From Babylonia areolata (Eukaryota; Mollusca; Gastropoda; Neogastropoda; Buccinidae): 64,000 nt of DNA. The stretch covers positions 94,417,586-94,481,585 of the forward strand of contig NC_134876.1 of the NCBI RefSeq assembly GCF_041734735.1. Direction: 5' to 3'. Below, piece after piece: positions 10,339 through 23,700 of this stretch. Made by a program: the position numbers and the translations under genes. Numbering within the stretch: position 1 is the first letter of the stretch; each line of letters begins with the position of its first letter. Under the pieces are notes generated by a model. That model did not search any database and had not been told where the DNA came from. It was given only the letters and a program-made list of their open reading frames with translations.

Positions 10339-10735
10339 CCATCCCCTATGTCCCATTTTCCTGTCTGACCCCCAATCTCTCTATCCCCTATGTCCCATTT
10401 CCCTGTCTGACCCCCAATCTCTCCATCCCCTATGTCCCATTTCCCTGTCTGACCCCCAATCTCTCCATCCCCTATGTCCCATTTCCCTGTCTGACCCCCA
10501 ATCTCTCCATCCCCTATGTTCCATTTTCCTGTCTGACCACCAATCCCTCCATCCCCTATGTCCCATTTCCCTGTCTGACCACCAATCCCTCCATCCCCTA
10601 TGTCCCATTTCCCTGACCACCAATCCCTCCATCCCCTATGTCCCATTTTCCTGACCACCAATCCCTCCATCCCCTGTCTGATTCCCAATTCCCTCCCTCT
10701 CCTCTCCCCCACCCTGTCCCATTTCCTTTCTGACC
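10339..10735. repeat. 42-bp minisatellite, right part
   Basis: This continues the array at 6640-7182 with the same unit, in the same phase as at the left LINE edge. Units decay toward 10680-10735, where deletions shorten them. Confidence 0.9.
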
Positions 10736-12608
10736 CGGGTTTTTTCGGCATCAGTGTGTTTCCCGTCATTAATCCCCTTTCACTCTATCACATCCTTCCT
10801 ACGTTTTATTCCTCTCAGATCCTCACTCCCTGTGTCATCCCCTTCCCTATGTCCTATTTCCCTGGCTGGTCCCCAGTCTCAACATTGATGTCAGTATATA
10901 CACTGCAATTGTTTGGATGCTGCCTTGGCATTTATAATATATCAAACACATAAATTATGTATGGTATGTTATTTGAAGATCTATGGACTACAATAGAAAC
11001 TTGCTTTGTATGAAAATGATACATTATTGGAAGACAGAACTCTCTAATTGTCTAGATATTTCTGTCAAAAACTTGGCAGAAGTATTCCGAGTTCTGTTTT
11101 CCAATAATATATCATTTTCATACATAGCATACTAGTTTTCTTTCATCATTTCTGAACAACAACAACAAAAGTAGTATGTGTATTCCAACTCTATGCCCTT
11201 AACAGGCAGATGTTAAAAAAGAGAAAAATTATGAAAACTTAAAAATGGTAAAGGTGTACTTTGCTCATCCTACATGTATACAAGAAAAGCAAAATGGTTA
11301 TCAAACTATAGACAAAGATCAAACCCACTTCTTGTTAAAAATGTTTTTCACCAATCCATAAGTAAAATCACCAGTACCACAGTAGGAATGTTTGCTAACA
11401 TCTTGCAACAACAAACGCTGAACAAAACATCCAGACAACTTGCACCTAACCAGAAATTAGAAAAATCTACAATTAAATTAATCAGCTAAACATCTAAAAT
11501 TGAGTGTATCAAACAAATAATGATTACGTGTGAGCAGACTGAACAGGTATAGATTCAGCACCTGTACCCATCTTGCAGTTTTAAGCTGTTGCCTACATGC
11601 ACAGTTAGATGAACTTACACAGACTCTTTATTCAAAATTAAAAGGACATGTGCATGCCAAAACTAAATCTAGTCATACACATGTTGCTCCAGATTATGAG
11701 GTGACATGTCAAAATTTGAGGTGAACGTGAATAGAATTCCTCTTGCAGAGTTGAGAGAATATGACCCAGCATGTCAAGAAGCATTCCTTTTCAATGGATA
11801 CAGCCTGGACTTGATAGGGAAAGAGAAAGTTTTTTTTATTTTTTTTTTAATACGACTAGGAATAACTTTAAACTAAATCCAATGAAATTAAAACTGTGAC
11901 TAATTCAATGCACTGAAAATTCCCAACAAAGATGACAAAAGATGCTCAAATGTCCTGTAGCTGAGACATTCTACTTGGCTTAGCTCAAAATACTAAGGTA
12001 TATACTGTAAAGTATTTGAAACTAATAAAGCAATAAACAGAATACAAAATATTTTAGTTTACAGAAAGAAATTATGAGCAATGCTAACAATTTCTGAGAT
12101 TCTTCTAAAACACAAAAATAATTTAAGATGTGCCTAAAACTTACAATGTGTTAAAAAAAAATTGTTTAGCTGCAACACACATGCGCGCGCACACACACAC
12201 ACACGCTCCTGTCTACCTGTTCATGCTTTCAACAGACAGCTATGTGCCTTTCACACCCAGCTCTTCATACTGGAAGTGTTTACACTGGCAGAGACATAAT
12301 TTTGATTTCACGTCCCATGAAGTGAACATACATAAAGTAATATGAAAATATGACACCACACACACTATTAAATTAATGCGTAAATAAATGTGAATTCAAG
12401 CAAAAAATTACCAGTCACACACATAAGCAAACATCTGAATTTTCTATAAACTACTTCAGATGGAATTGTTTGCCCTGCAGTGTTTTAGGGGATATTTTAC
12501 AGCACCACTACCAACTGGCAAATTTGTTAATAAGACAATAACTATAAAATAAGTTTTGAAATCAGATAATTTTGTCATGAGAGACTGAAGCAGAATCTGC
12601 ACACTTAA
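10736..12608. other. intergenic, no gene seen apart from an inverted repeat
   Basis: This AT-rich stretch has no convincing coding region. It contains the inverted repeat at 11003-11128 (listed separately), an A/T-rich stretch near 11828-11850 and a (CA)n run near 12184-12204. Confidence 0.5.
11003..11128. repeat. inverted repeat, 40-bp arms
   Basis: Arms 11003-11042 and 11089-11128 are complementary at 37 of 40 positions by eye (arm core ATGAAAATGAT and TTATTGGAA). They are separated by a 46-nt spacer. I see no target duplication. It could be a small foldback element or a transcribed hairpin. Confidence 0.75.
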
Positions 12609-12626
12609 CTGACAAGTAATATATAT

Positions 12627-13000
12627 ATATGATAGTCAGTCGTGTCCGACTATGACCATCACAACAGCAGAGGAGGCAACTGCTATTCCGACTATTGGGG
12701 CTAGAATTTGATTATAGTGGAGAGTGTCTTGCCCAAGTTACATCCCCACTCTCTCAGCCAAGAGGGTTTCAGGATAGTCGGCGTTGGGATGGTTCCCAAA
12801 GGCCAACTAGCTCACAAGGCTGCAGCACTAAGAGCCAGTGCAATTTTGCCTCCTAGTTTGAGAGTCATAGTCCTTCACAAAAGACTAAGCTGTAAATGGT
12901 TTCCCATTGACTGGAGAAACCATTAATAATACAGCTCTCACTTTGCTGTTGGCCCAAATGTAAACTTATGTCAATCTGTGATATAAGCCGAGTGTTGGGC
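12627..13000 (-). mobile_element. short retroposon-like element with 18-bp target duplication
   Basis: The sequence CTGACAAGTAATATATAT occurs at 12609-12626 and again at 13001-13018, flanking about 374 bp. Read on the minus strand, the element ends in a small hairpin (AGTCGGACACGACT) followed by an AT tail. This suggests a non-autonomous retroposon whose 3' end matches a LINE. I see no clear pol III promoter. It could instead be a truncated LINE 3' end. Confidence 0.65.
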
Positions 13001-13018
13001 CTGACAAGTAATATATAT

Positions 13019-13462
13019 CAATATTATGAATTCAGTCTATCAACATTAAAACTAACAGATAAAAAGCACAGCAGTTTGAAATTACATAGGATGATTTAAT
13101 TTAGGAATCTTTACACAGATGTGGTCAATGGCTTATAAAATGTAGCATCACTTTTCACCAGGTCTTTGAAAATACAACATCAGCCTTCACCAAGTCTCTT
13201 TCGGGTTTGATCAAGTCCCATAACTCACCAACCACAAGGCGGACTACAAGTCCAATTTGTTCACAACACTTCACCATCTTCGACAACATATGGACAAAGA
13301 CCTCTGCTTTCACACAATGATGATGCCTCATTCACTCAGAAAGAATCACTTAGTCAGTCAGTGTTTCTATCAAGTTTTCACTCTAACCAAGTCAACGCTA
13401 GCGACTTTCTCACTACTATCACAATAACAACGAAGCTTGTGTCGGGCACAGAGACGCCAGCC
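13019..13462. other. WDR90: 3' flank of WDR90
   Basis: This is the likely 3' UTR and downstream region of WDR90 on the minus strand. No other gene is seen. The sequence is AT-rich and has no clear repeat. Confidence 0.45.
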
Positions 13463-14766
13463 TCATAACATGATGTCCCACACCAGGATCTGTCCATGAG
13501 CAGCAGTAACCAGCTGGCTGCCATCAGGGGTGAAACATGTCTGACACACTGAGTCGTCGTGGGAGACAAAGTCCTGGAAACTGCCCTCGTAGTAATCCAT
13601 CAGCTTCAGCACACGTTCTGCACACCATGACGGATGAGACCCAATTATATCAACAATATATTTCATACGTTTTTTTTCTCTATTCATTAAAAAGTCATCT
13701 TTTTTTTGTGTGTAAAATCCACAACAATTTGTTGATCTAATTGTATGATATTTAGATTTTCAATTTTTTTCACTCATCCATAACAATTTGTTAATGTAAT
13801 TGTTTTAAGTGATTTTTCAGTTTATTCTGTTATTCATTTATTTTAGCATTTGTTTTTGTACTGTAACAAAGGGTGATGAGAAACTGACAATTACTCATTT
13901 TTAATGGAAATAAAATCATGGCAAAAAAAAACAACAAAACCCCCCCCCACAAAAAACAACAAATTAAAAAAAACCTAAAAAAAAAGAAAGAAAAAGAATT
14001 ATTACAAATGTTTCAGATGCACAAACAATAAAAAAAAAAGTCTCACCGTTGACACCAATGGCTATGAGGGGGCTGTCAGGTGACAGGTCTAAACAACGTG
14101 CCCAGTGAGTCAGGGAAGCTGTTCGTAACACCTGCGCATCACACACAGTAAAATATCTCATACATATTGTTCTAGTTTTGATTCTAAAAATACATTAAAC
14201 TGCTTGAATACATTGGAGGTATTTTGTGCAAAAATATAGTGTGACATCTGAATATACCAAAGGGTCTGCATTTAGGGTTGCTTGGTATAATTAATGTTTA
14301 AAGCTGGCAGGTGAAATCTGACACATCACTTATAACCAGAACAATATATTTTCTTAACGAAACAAGAAAGAAAAGAAGAAAAGGCCAGCACAGATTCTGT
14401 CCTGGACATGCACAAGGTAGTAAATGACGGAAAGACTAACCCACTTTCTTTACAACAGACCCAAAAGCACACTAGATCTTGACAAACTTTTCATCTTTTC
14501 AGAAATAGACAAGAACCTGACAGTTTCAGTTTCAGTTTCTCAAGGAGGCGTCACTGCGTTCGGACAAATCCATACACGCTACACCACATCTGTTGAGCAG
14601 ATGCCTGACCAGCAGCATAACCCAACGCGCTTAGTCAGGCCTTGAGTGCATGCTTACATATTTGTGTACCTATGAAAGTGGATTTCATTTTACGTAATTT
14701 CGCCAGAGGACAACACTCTCGTTGCCATGGGTTCTTTTTCAGTGCGCCAAGTGCGTGCTGCACACG

Positions 14767-14797
<31 letters not shown>

Positions 14798-17700
14798 TAG
14801 ACGCTCAGTTTGATTTTCCAGTCAAACTTAGGAGAAAGGGCGAGAGCGGGATTCGAACCCACACCCTCACGGACTCTCTGTATTGGCAGCTGAGCGTCTT
14901 AACCATTCTGCCACCTTCCTCCACCTGACAGAAAGCATGAACATGCATGTAGCATCTGAGTCAGTCTCTCAAGCCTTCAAACTGACCTTCCGCTGAGAAA
15001 GACTGTAGAACTGTAGGCACTTGTTCATCCCATACCCTGTGTACACAACAATGTCTGGCTCCTCTTGAGAAAACTTGGCCAGTGAAGCAGGAAGCACCGA
15101 GTACTGAAACAGAAAAAGTCACACAGAACTGTATGTCAATTCCAATGTGTGCCATCACATACATACCAATATCTTCTAACATATGCGCAGATGAACCTGT
15201 CCTTTGATGGTCTTTCTACAAATCTTTCTACAAATGCAGTCTTTTGATTACTTCTGTCTTGAACAAACTGTCATTTCTGCATGAAATTGTGTTCATAAAA
15301 CATATATTCTTTTATTCACTTTAAAACTTTCCCATCCAGAAAAAAACCCTGTTCTAATTCACCTTTAATCCACAATAATTTTCATACCTGAGTTTTTCCT
15401 TTGATGGGAGCTCCGTCAGGCGCAAAGGCTGGGGCAGGGAACGTAAGCCAATCGACGAGGTCACAGAGGTCACGACCCCAGTCAGCTGACCAGATGCTGA
15501 CCCGCCGGTCGGCACTGCAGGCCAGCCAGAGCTGTGGTGAAGACACTCCGGGGTCCATGTCACAGGGCTGACCACACAGACAGCATCACGGCATGAGCAG
15601 AGTTCACGCTTCATTCTGCACCCATTGTGCGGTGCAGTCTAACTGCCCTTTTGCACATCGAACATCTTTTGCTGTGGCCACCCTGTTCACTCTGGCTTTC
15701 ACTTGCCCTATTTATTCTGCACTTGTGGCCCAAGCTTTCCATGTTGCTAACAATGAGATGAATGTCAGTCAAGTTAAAGGTGGAATAAATTACCATTCTA
15801 AAATATATAAAAATTTGCACGGCCAACCTTGTCAGGTTAAGGCAAACTGATATTAAAATCAAACTTACAGTATTGGAAATCGAAACAATAATTATTCGAT
15901 ACATATAATCATGTTCTCAAAAATACTGTGCTTTACTGGATAATGTTGCAGCTCGGTTATAAGTTAAAGACCCATTCACCTTATGCAGCCATCAAGGCAG
16001 CGGATTCATAATCACTGTGTTGAAGGCTCAGCATGGGAAAGCTGGGCCAAGTCCTCTCCCTTTGCCATTTTACCCTTCTCCAGCCTAAGTCAGGTACACA
16101 ATCACACTTGAGTGGTGTGAAGAATCAAGAGTAAAATGCACACTGGCGCAGAACTCCAAAGCCTAGCTGACTCTGACATGGCCCACGGCACCTCTTGACG
16201 TAGTGAGTTACTGTAAAAAGCAGGCTCAGGTTCTGAATGAGTTGTTTCCGTTTTCAGTTTCAGTTTCTAAAGGAGGCAATACTGTGTTCGGACAAATCCA
16301 TATATGCTACACCGCATCTGCTAGGCAGATGCCTGACCAGCAGCATAACCCCATGCGCTTTGTCAGGCCTTGAGTGCATGCATACATATTTGTGTGCCTG
16401 CCCGAGTAAATTTCTTCTCCAGAATTTTGCCGGAGGACAACACTCTCATTGCCATGGGTTCTTTTTCAGAGCCCCAAGTGTGTGTTGCACACAAGACCTT
16501 GATTTATTGTCTCATGAATGACTAGACTCTCAGTCTGATTTTCCAGTCAAACTTGGAAGGACGAGAGCGAGATTCGAATTTAGACCTTCATGGACTCTGT
16601 ACTGACAAATGAGCGTCTTAACCATTCCGCTACATTCCCCCTCTGAATGAGTTAAGGTGGTGCTTGGTGTCTTTTTTTAAAACCCAGGTTCTACGGCATG
16701 TAGAGTTAAGACATGTTGAATTCTTGAAGAACATATAAAAACTAAGACAGCTGTGAGACTGAAAGTTCCTGCCATCTATATGGGCCTATACATACCCATA
16801 GGATGGATGACCAATGTCATACCTTCAGCACAGGCACATCAATGGTGGTGACAGGTGCTCCCTTGTGATCTGTGATGACACGCACCGTCATGCCACTGGT
16901 GGGACTGCTGACCGCTATCAAACCATCGTGACCCCCAGACAGGATCATGCCCCCTGAAACATGCCCGGAATATAAAGACACATACTCTGCACACATGGCA
17001 TAAAGGTTACTGGGTTGAGCATCCATTTCTGTGGCTTGTTTTCAAAAATGATGGAGCGAAAAGTAACACCAGTTCAGAAACTCCCAAGAAATTATTCCCA
17101 CCATTAAATACTGCATGTCTGGAAACAGTAAAAATGCAATTAAAATAGCCATGCTTAATCTCGGGCCCAGATCCAGTTCAGGTGATATCATGAGGATACA
17201 ATATTTGTGGTCAGTTACATTCCAGGTCTTACGAAGAAGCAAGATTTTGCGGATAAATTATACTCAAGGTCCTGTAGTGAAGAGGTCACAACGACAGATC
17301 TACTACACTCACAGATAAGAGAATGCGACAAACCTGAATTGTTTCTTCACTATCTTTTCATGTGAAAGCGTGTGTATGTGTATATATGTATGAGTGTACC
17401 GATATACGTACACAGCCAACAAAACAAACACAACCCATTCTCACCATCAGCAGAGAAAGCGATGGCTGTAACAGCAGCAGAATGCGGGTGAAGCTTCAGC
17501 TGCATCTCCACAGCGTTGACGTCAAAGACGCGCACAGTGCCGTCCCCGTAGCCTGCCGCCAGACTGGGGACAACCTGGTTCTCCTGAGGGTCGTTCTCAT
17601 CCTGACTGTCCCCCAGCACTGCCGGTGCTTTCAGGGTGGCGGGAGCAAAGGCCACACAGTTACACACCTGTAACAGTTTTCACCAGTTCTCTTTGAATTC

Positions 17701-20700
17701 ACTGGGGTCAGTGTCTTCAGATTTTCAATAAGATTTTTCTCTTTTTTTTTTTCCTTCTTTTTTACGAATGAAATAATTTGATGAAATGGGACATATTCAA
17801 AAGTATCCAGCATCTTGCGCATGTCCTTCTGTTTGTGAGTATCTGAAGCCCTCAGTTCCAAAGTTCAGCATTAGAGGCAAAAATTATATTAACCCGGAGA
17901 GCGCGATGAGCCACGATCGTGGCTTTCCCGGTAAAGTGCGATGGGCCACGATCGTGGCTCTGTTTACATAAGGTCCGACATCGTACGGCTATGCTCGGCA
18001 GCCTTCGTAAAACTGCCTCGTTCTGGTGTTACTGCCTCCCTGCTTGTGTTTGCACAAACTTTGACCGAGTTTATAAGTCCAGATCTTCGTATTTTTTGTA
18101 AACAATGAGTGACACTGAAGTTGAAAAAGCTCAGGAAATGAGTGACCTTGTCACTAGTGATGATTCATTTGCTGACAGGGATTCTGGTGAAAACGGCTTT
18201 GTTATTTTGACACTTGGGCATGCTGGCTTGCTTGTTGTTCATTCAGTTTTGTGTCTCCAGCCACAAAAACTGGGGGGTGGGTGATGGGGGTGGGGAGGGG
18301 TGGTAAAGTGGGTTAGGCATGGGTCTATTGTGATTTCTTGACCAAATCAAGCTAGAAAACTGGAAATTATTTTGATTTAAAGCATTCTTGCTGCTTTTGA
18401 AAGCAACATGAGCTAAAAGAAAACATTTATTTCTCTTTTTGCCTGTGATTGCATAAAGTATTGTAGATGTGCACGTGCGTGGCGTCGGTGGGTGTGTCTC
18501 AAACAAATAATACAGTGCTTATAATTTCATTGTTTCAGTTATATTCATTTCATGATTCTGCAGCCAGAACATTTTCTGCACAGTTTAATGCCAATTTTGA
18601 GATTTTGACTCTATAAAAGATGTGAAAATACCTATAAACATTGTGGTTGACGTTTTTGGAAAACAAGTTTGCAAAATTTGTTGTTTATATCCTGTGGAAT
18701 ATCTCCAACTACTTACAAGGTACAGCCTTTTTCTTACTTTTATCTGATTCTTCATTCACTCTACTTTCCAAAAATGTATAGGTTTACCTATTTATTCTTA
18801 CTGATAAGCATACAAATGCCCCAAATCAGAGCACAGGTAGCGGAGGCAAACTATCCCTTTGTTTTAAGCATGATTTCTGTAAGTATGTTTTATTATATCC
18901 AGCACTTTGAGGGTTAAACAAGAGACAAAATGATTACATTCCCAATTTTACTCAAAAACAATGAGGTTTTATATCTTTTATTAAAAAAAGAAGAAAATAA
19001 AGCAAAAGAAAAAAAAAGCATGATATAAGCTCAGGCTTGTTGCTCAAGTTTTTCTTTACTGAATATTGTATTTTGTCTCTTTTCTTGATATTAAAATGGT
19101 TAAACCAAACAATAAAAACATAAAATAAAGAATTTCAAAACACTTCACTCGAAAGAATTAAGTATTTCAGTGACAACTTAACCAATCATGCAACAGTTCA
19201 GAATGATGCCAGCAGTAAAGTCTAAAGCCAAGACCCCCACCTGGTCCTTGACCTGGAACTGCAGGGCCTGTTCTTTGTTGCGCAGCACCCAGACCCGAAC
19301 ACTGCCGTCTGCTGAACTGGTGGCCATCAGGCCTCCTGGGGCCATGCTGATGCCCGTCACCTGAAAGGCATCAGGTTTCCAGTGCAATTAACCCGTCACT
19401 TTAATGACTAGAAAGACCATACCAAACAACTCAAGACAGAATGGGAACCATTAAATCTGTTACAATAATCATCACAAGGCATTAACTCCACCTCAGCCTC
19501 TTCAGCCAGCTTAAACTTAAGGACAGAAAGCGGTACTGCCAAGAAATGGCTCAATTTTGAAGGAAAAAAAAAGTGCAATAAAAGTGGCACTAGACCAGAT
19601 TGGAACAATTCCTTTGATCTTGTTCCTCTGTGAATGGACTTCCATTTCCTTTGAAATAAAGGGATTAAATATTCTCTGTAACTTTCCACTTTCTTTACTT
19701 TTTTTGAGTTGACTGACTACAACACTAGGATGGAGCTGATTTCCTGTGTCAATCAGGTTTCAGTCATGCAATAATACACACTCATACAGACATGTAACAT
19801 TGCACGTGTATGACAATTTTGTTCACCAAGCCATGTAGGCAGACATATTCCGTTTTAGGGGATGTGATGATGGGTATGTTTTTGCTTCCATAACCCACCA
19901 AACGCTGACATGGATTACAGGATCTTTAACTTGCGTATTTGATCTTCTGCATCTATACACACATGAAAGGGATGTCTGCACATTTTTTGACCTGGAAGAT
20001 CTGAAAAATCTCCATCCTTTACCCAGCAGGCTCCGTTACCAAGATTCTAACCCAGGACTCTCAGACTGAAAGTTGAAACTTCAACCATTCAGCGATTGCG
20101 CCCGTTTAATTCTTTCTCTTTCATTTGCAAGAAAAATCTAAATACAAATTCAAAGCTTCAGAAATAAGAAATACTGTGTCCACATTTATATGCAATGCTA
20201 TCTTCCATCCTGTGTTCTTTGCTTCCATCCTCTGTCCTTTGAAAACATGATAATTTACAAACAAAACCTATTTTGGTCTCTGAACTCAAGACACAAACCT
20301 GCTTTGCGTGTCCGGAGATCAGTCTGATGCTGGTCCGTTCCTGCCAGTTGATGTACCACAGAGTTCCACACCTGGTGCCTACAATGCCCTGTTCAACACA
20401 TCACATCAACTCTGACAACTAACCAACACACAGGTTCTACATGCATGCAATACAGAGAAGAAAGGAATGAGGCAAAAAGAAAAGAAAAGAAATATGGGAC
20501 CACAACAAAATATGACTTCTTTGACACATTCTACAGTCAAGAAAAGAATACATGTTTCCTTTAGCAGAATGGCTGGCTGTACCTTGGCGAAACTAGCTAA
20601 GACTGCACAAGCAAGGCAGCAGCAGCCATTTGTGCCACAGGGCACAAAGGATTAAGTTAGTAAATGTTGTTCTTCAAGTCAAGCTACCCTTTCATGAATG

Positions 20701-23700
20701 CATCTGTGACTGTATCACTAAACAAACACTGCATAACAGAGTCATTCAACTTCACAAATTCTTCCACAGCATATATTCTGAAAAGAAAAACAGGAATGGG
20801 GTGTGGGTGTGGGTGTGGGGGTGGGGATATTAATAATAACAATAACAATAATAATAATAATGGTATTTATATAGTGCTGAATCTTGTGCAGAGACAAATC
20901 AAAGCGCTTTCGCACCTGTCATTCACGCGCATGCATAACTCTAAAACTGCAGAAACTAAAGACAAGGAAGAGGCAGGGAAGGGGCAGTTTTGTGAATACA
21001 TCTATAACATAGAGTGCTGATCTTGTACTTTATTCAGTGTGAGACAGGGAGCCAGTGGAGATGTTGCAAAAGAGGAGTGATGTGCTCAGATCTTTTCTTT
21101 CTGAGAACGAGTCGGGCAACAGAGTTTTGTATGCGCTGAAGGGACTGAATGGATGAAGCAGGCATATTACCAACATGCCTCTTTGGAAGGACCTTAAAAA
21201 AAAAAAAAGGTGAACATTGAAAAAACTGTGAAATGATGTCCTACATAACTCTCAAGGAATTCTTCTTTTTCTTCTTCTTTGTTTGTGAGCTGCAACTCCC
21301 ACATTCACTCTTTTGTACACGAGTGGGCTTTTACGTGTATGACCGTTTTTACCCCACCATGTAGGCAGCCATACTCTGTTTTTGGGGGTGTGCATGCTGG
21401 GTATGTTCTTGTTTCCATAACCCACCGAACGCTGACATGGATTACAGGATCTTTAACGTGCATATCTGATCTTCTGCTTGCATATACACACGAAGGGGGT
21501 TCAGGCACTAGCAGGTCTGCAGATATGTTGACTTGGGAGACTGGAAAAATCTTCACCCTTTACCCACCAGGTGCCATTACCGAGATTCAAATCAGGGGCC
21601 CTTAGATCGAAAGTCCAACTCTTTAACCACTCGGCTATTGTGTCCGTCTCTAACGGAATAAAAACACACAAAACAATCAAGAAGCCCAGACCCTTTCCAT
21701 TCCATCCAGCCAGCCCACTGACCATTTCTAGGGCGTCATCAAAACGAGCGCTGACGACAGCTCCGTCCAAAGTCATCTCATCCTCCATGATGAGCCCCAT
21801 GCTGGCCGGCACACGGCCGGCTGCACCAGGCATGCGCATCTGACCCACCCCTTCCACCGCCCACAGGCGCAGGTGTCCCTCACTACTGCCGATCAGCAGC
21901 TTTCCCCCGCCACTTGTCACACAGTCTGTGAAAACACATGTCCACCACAGTGCTACTACACTGCTTTTCATTCATTCATTCATGTGATGTGATATGTGTG
22001 TGTGTGTGTGTGTGCGTGTGCGTGTGTGTGTGCGCTATGTCTGTATGTATGCCATTATCTTTTTTTATCAAAATAATAATGCACTAATCAACTACATTTA
22101 GTACGATGTATGACACACCCAACAGCCATGACGTTATTTCATCAGATTTCCTTCGAGAAGCCCAGTCACTATTTCCTAACAGCACAGTGGGATAAAAACG
22201 TCTGAGGGAATCATAGCACATGGCAATGAAGTGTAGTACAGCCATGGAATATACACATATGAACAAAACGGAACATTTAAAAAATCAGCAAGAATCCATA
22301 GGAAAAGAAAACAAGCCACACTAATATAGAGTTTAAAAGCTCATATTCAATATCCAAATTTTTTGTCAGAAACATAACCTCTACTGGTTCCCCCTAAAAT
22401 AATATCTATCTGCTAGTTTCAAGCTGAATGTTGAATGACTCACTGATTTCACCCCCGTCAGCGTCCCAGTGCATGAAGCATGAATTGTGCCGTGTGTCCC
22501 ACGCCGACACCTTGCCGTTGCTGGAGGTTACAAACAGAGTGCTGTCCCCTGTGTATTCCAACCCAGTGAAGGCAGCCTCCTGTCACACAAAAATATCCTT
22601 GACCCATCCCTTCCAACAGTCTGTGTCACCCACCCTGTCCCATTGACACACCCCTTCCAACAAACAGTGTCACCCACCCTGTCCCATTGACACACCCCTT
22701 CCAACAAACAGTGTCACCCACCCTGTCCCCTTGACACACCCCTTCCAACAGTCACCCACCCTGTCCCCTTGACACACCCCTTCCAACAGTGTCACCCACC
22801 CTGTCTCCTTGACACACCCCTTCCAACAGTGTCACCCACCCTGTCTCCTTGACACACCCCTTCCAACAGTCAGTGTCACCCACCCTGTCTCCTTGACCCA
22901 CCCCTTCCAACAGTGTCACCCACCCTGTCTCCTTGACACACCCCTTCCAACAGTCAGTGTCACCCACCCTGTCTCCTTGACCCACCCCTTCCAACAGTGT
23001 CACCCACCCTGTCTCCTTGACACACCCCTTCCAACAGTGTCACCCACCCTGTCCCCTTGACACACCCCTTCCAACAGTCAGTGTCACCCACCCTGTCCCC
23101 TTGACACACCCCTTCCAACAGTCAGTGTCACCAACCCTGTCCCCTTGACACACCCCTTCCAACAGTGTCACCCACCCTGTCTCCTTGACACACCCCTTCC
23201 AACAGTGTCACCCACCCTGTCCCCTTGACACACCCCTTCCAACAGTGTCACCCACCCTGTCCCCTTGACACACCCCTTCCAACAGTGTCACCCACCCTGT
23301 CTCCTTGACCCACCCCTTCCAACAGTGTCACCCACCCTGTCCCCTTGACCCACCCCTTCCAACAGTCACTGTCACCCACCCTGTCTCCTTGACCCACCCC
23401 TTCCAACAGTGTCACCCACCCTGTCCCCTTGACACACCCCTTCCAACAGTCAGTGTCACCCACCCTGTCCCCTTGACACACCCCTTCCAACAGTGTCACC
23501 CACCCTGTCCCCTTGACACACCCCTTCCAACAGTCAGTGTCACCCACCCTGTCTCCTTGACACACCCCTTCCAACAGTGTCACCCACCCTGTCCCCTTGA
23601 CACACCCCTTCCAACAGTCTGTGTCACCCACCCTGTCCCCTTGACCCACCCCTTCCAACAGTGTCACCCACCCTGTCCCCTTGACACACCCCTTCCAACA

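Noticed and set aside
10314-10769. Repetitive Gly/Trp/Lys-rich protein (GDGEIGGQTGKWDI) resembling a silk- or adhesive-type protein
   Set aside because: The 42-bp unit is a multiple of three, so frames stay open on both strands. The array is interrupted by a LINE and has no signal peptide or splice sites.
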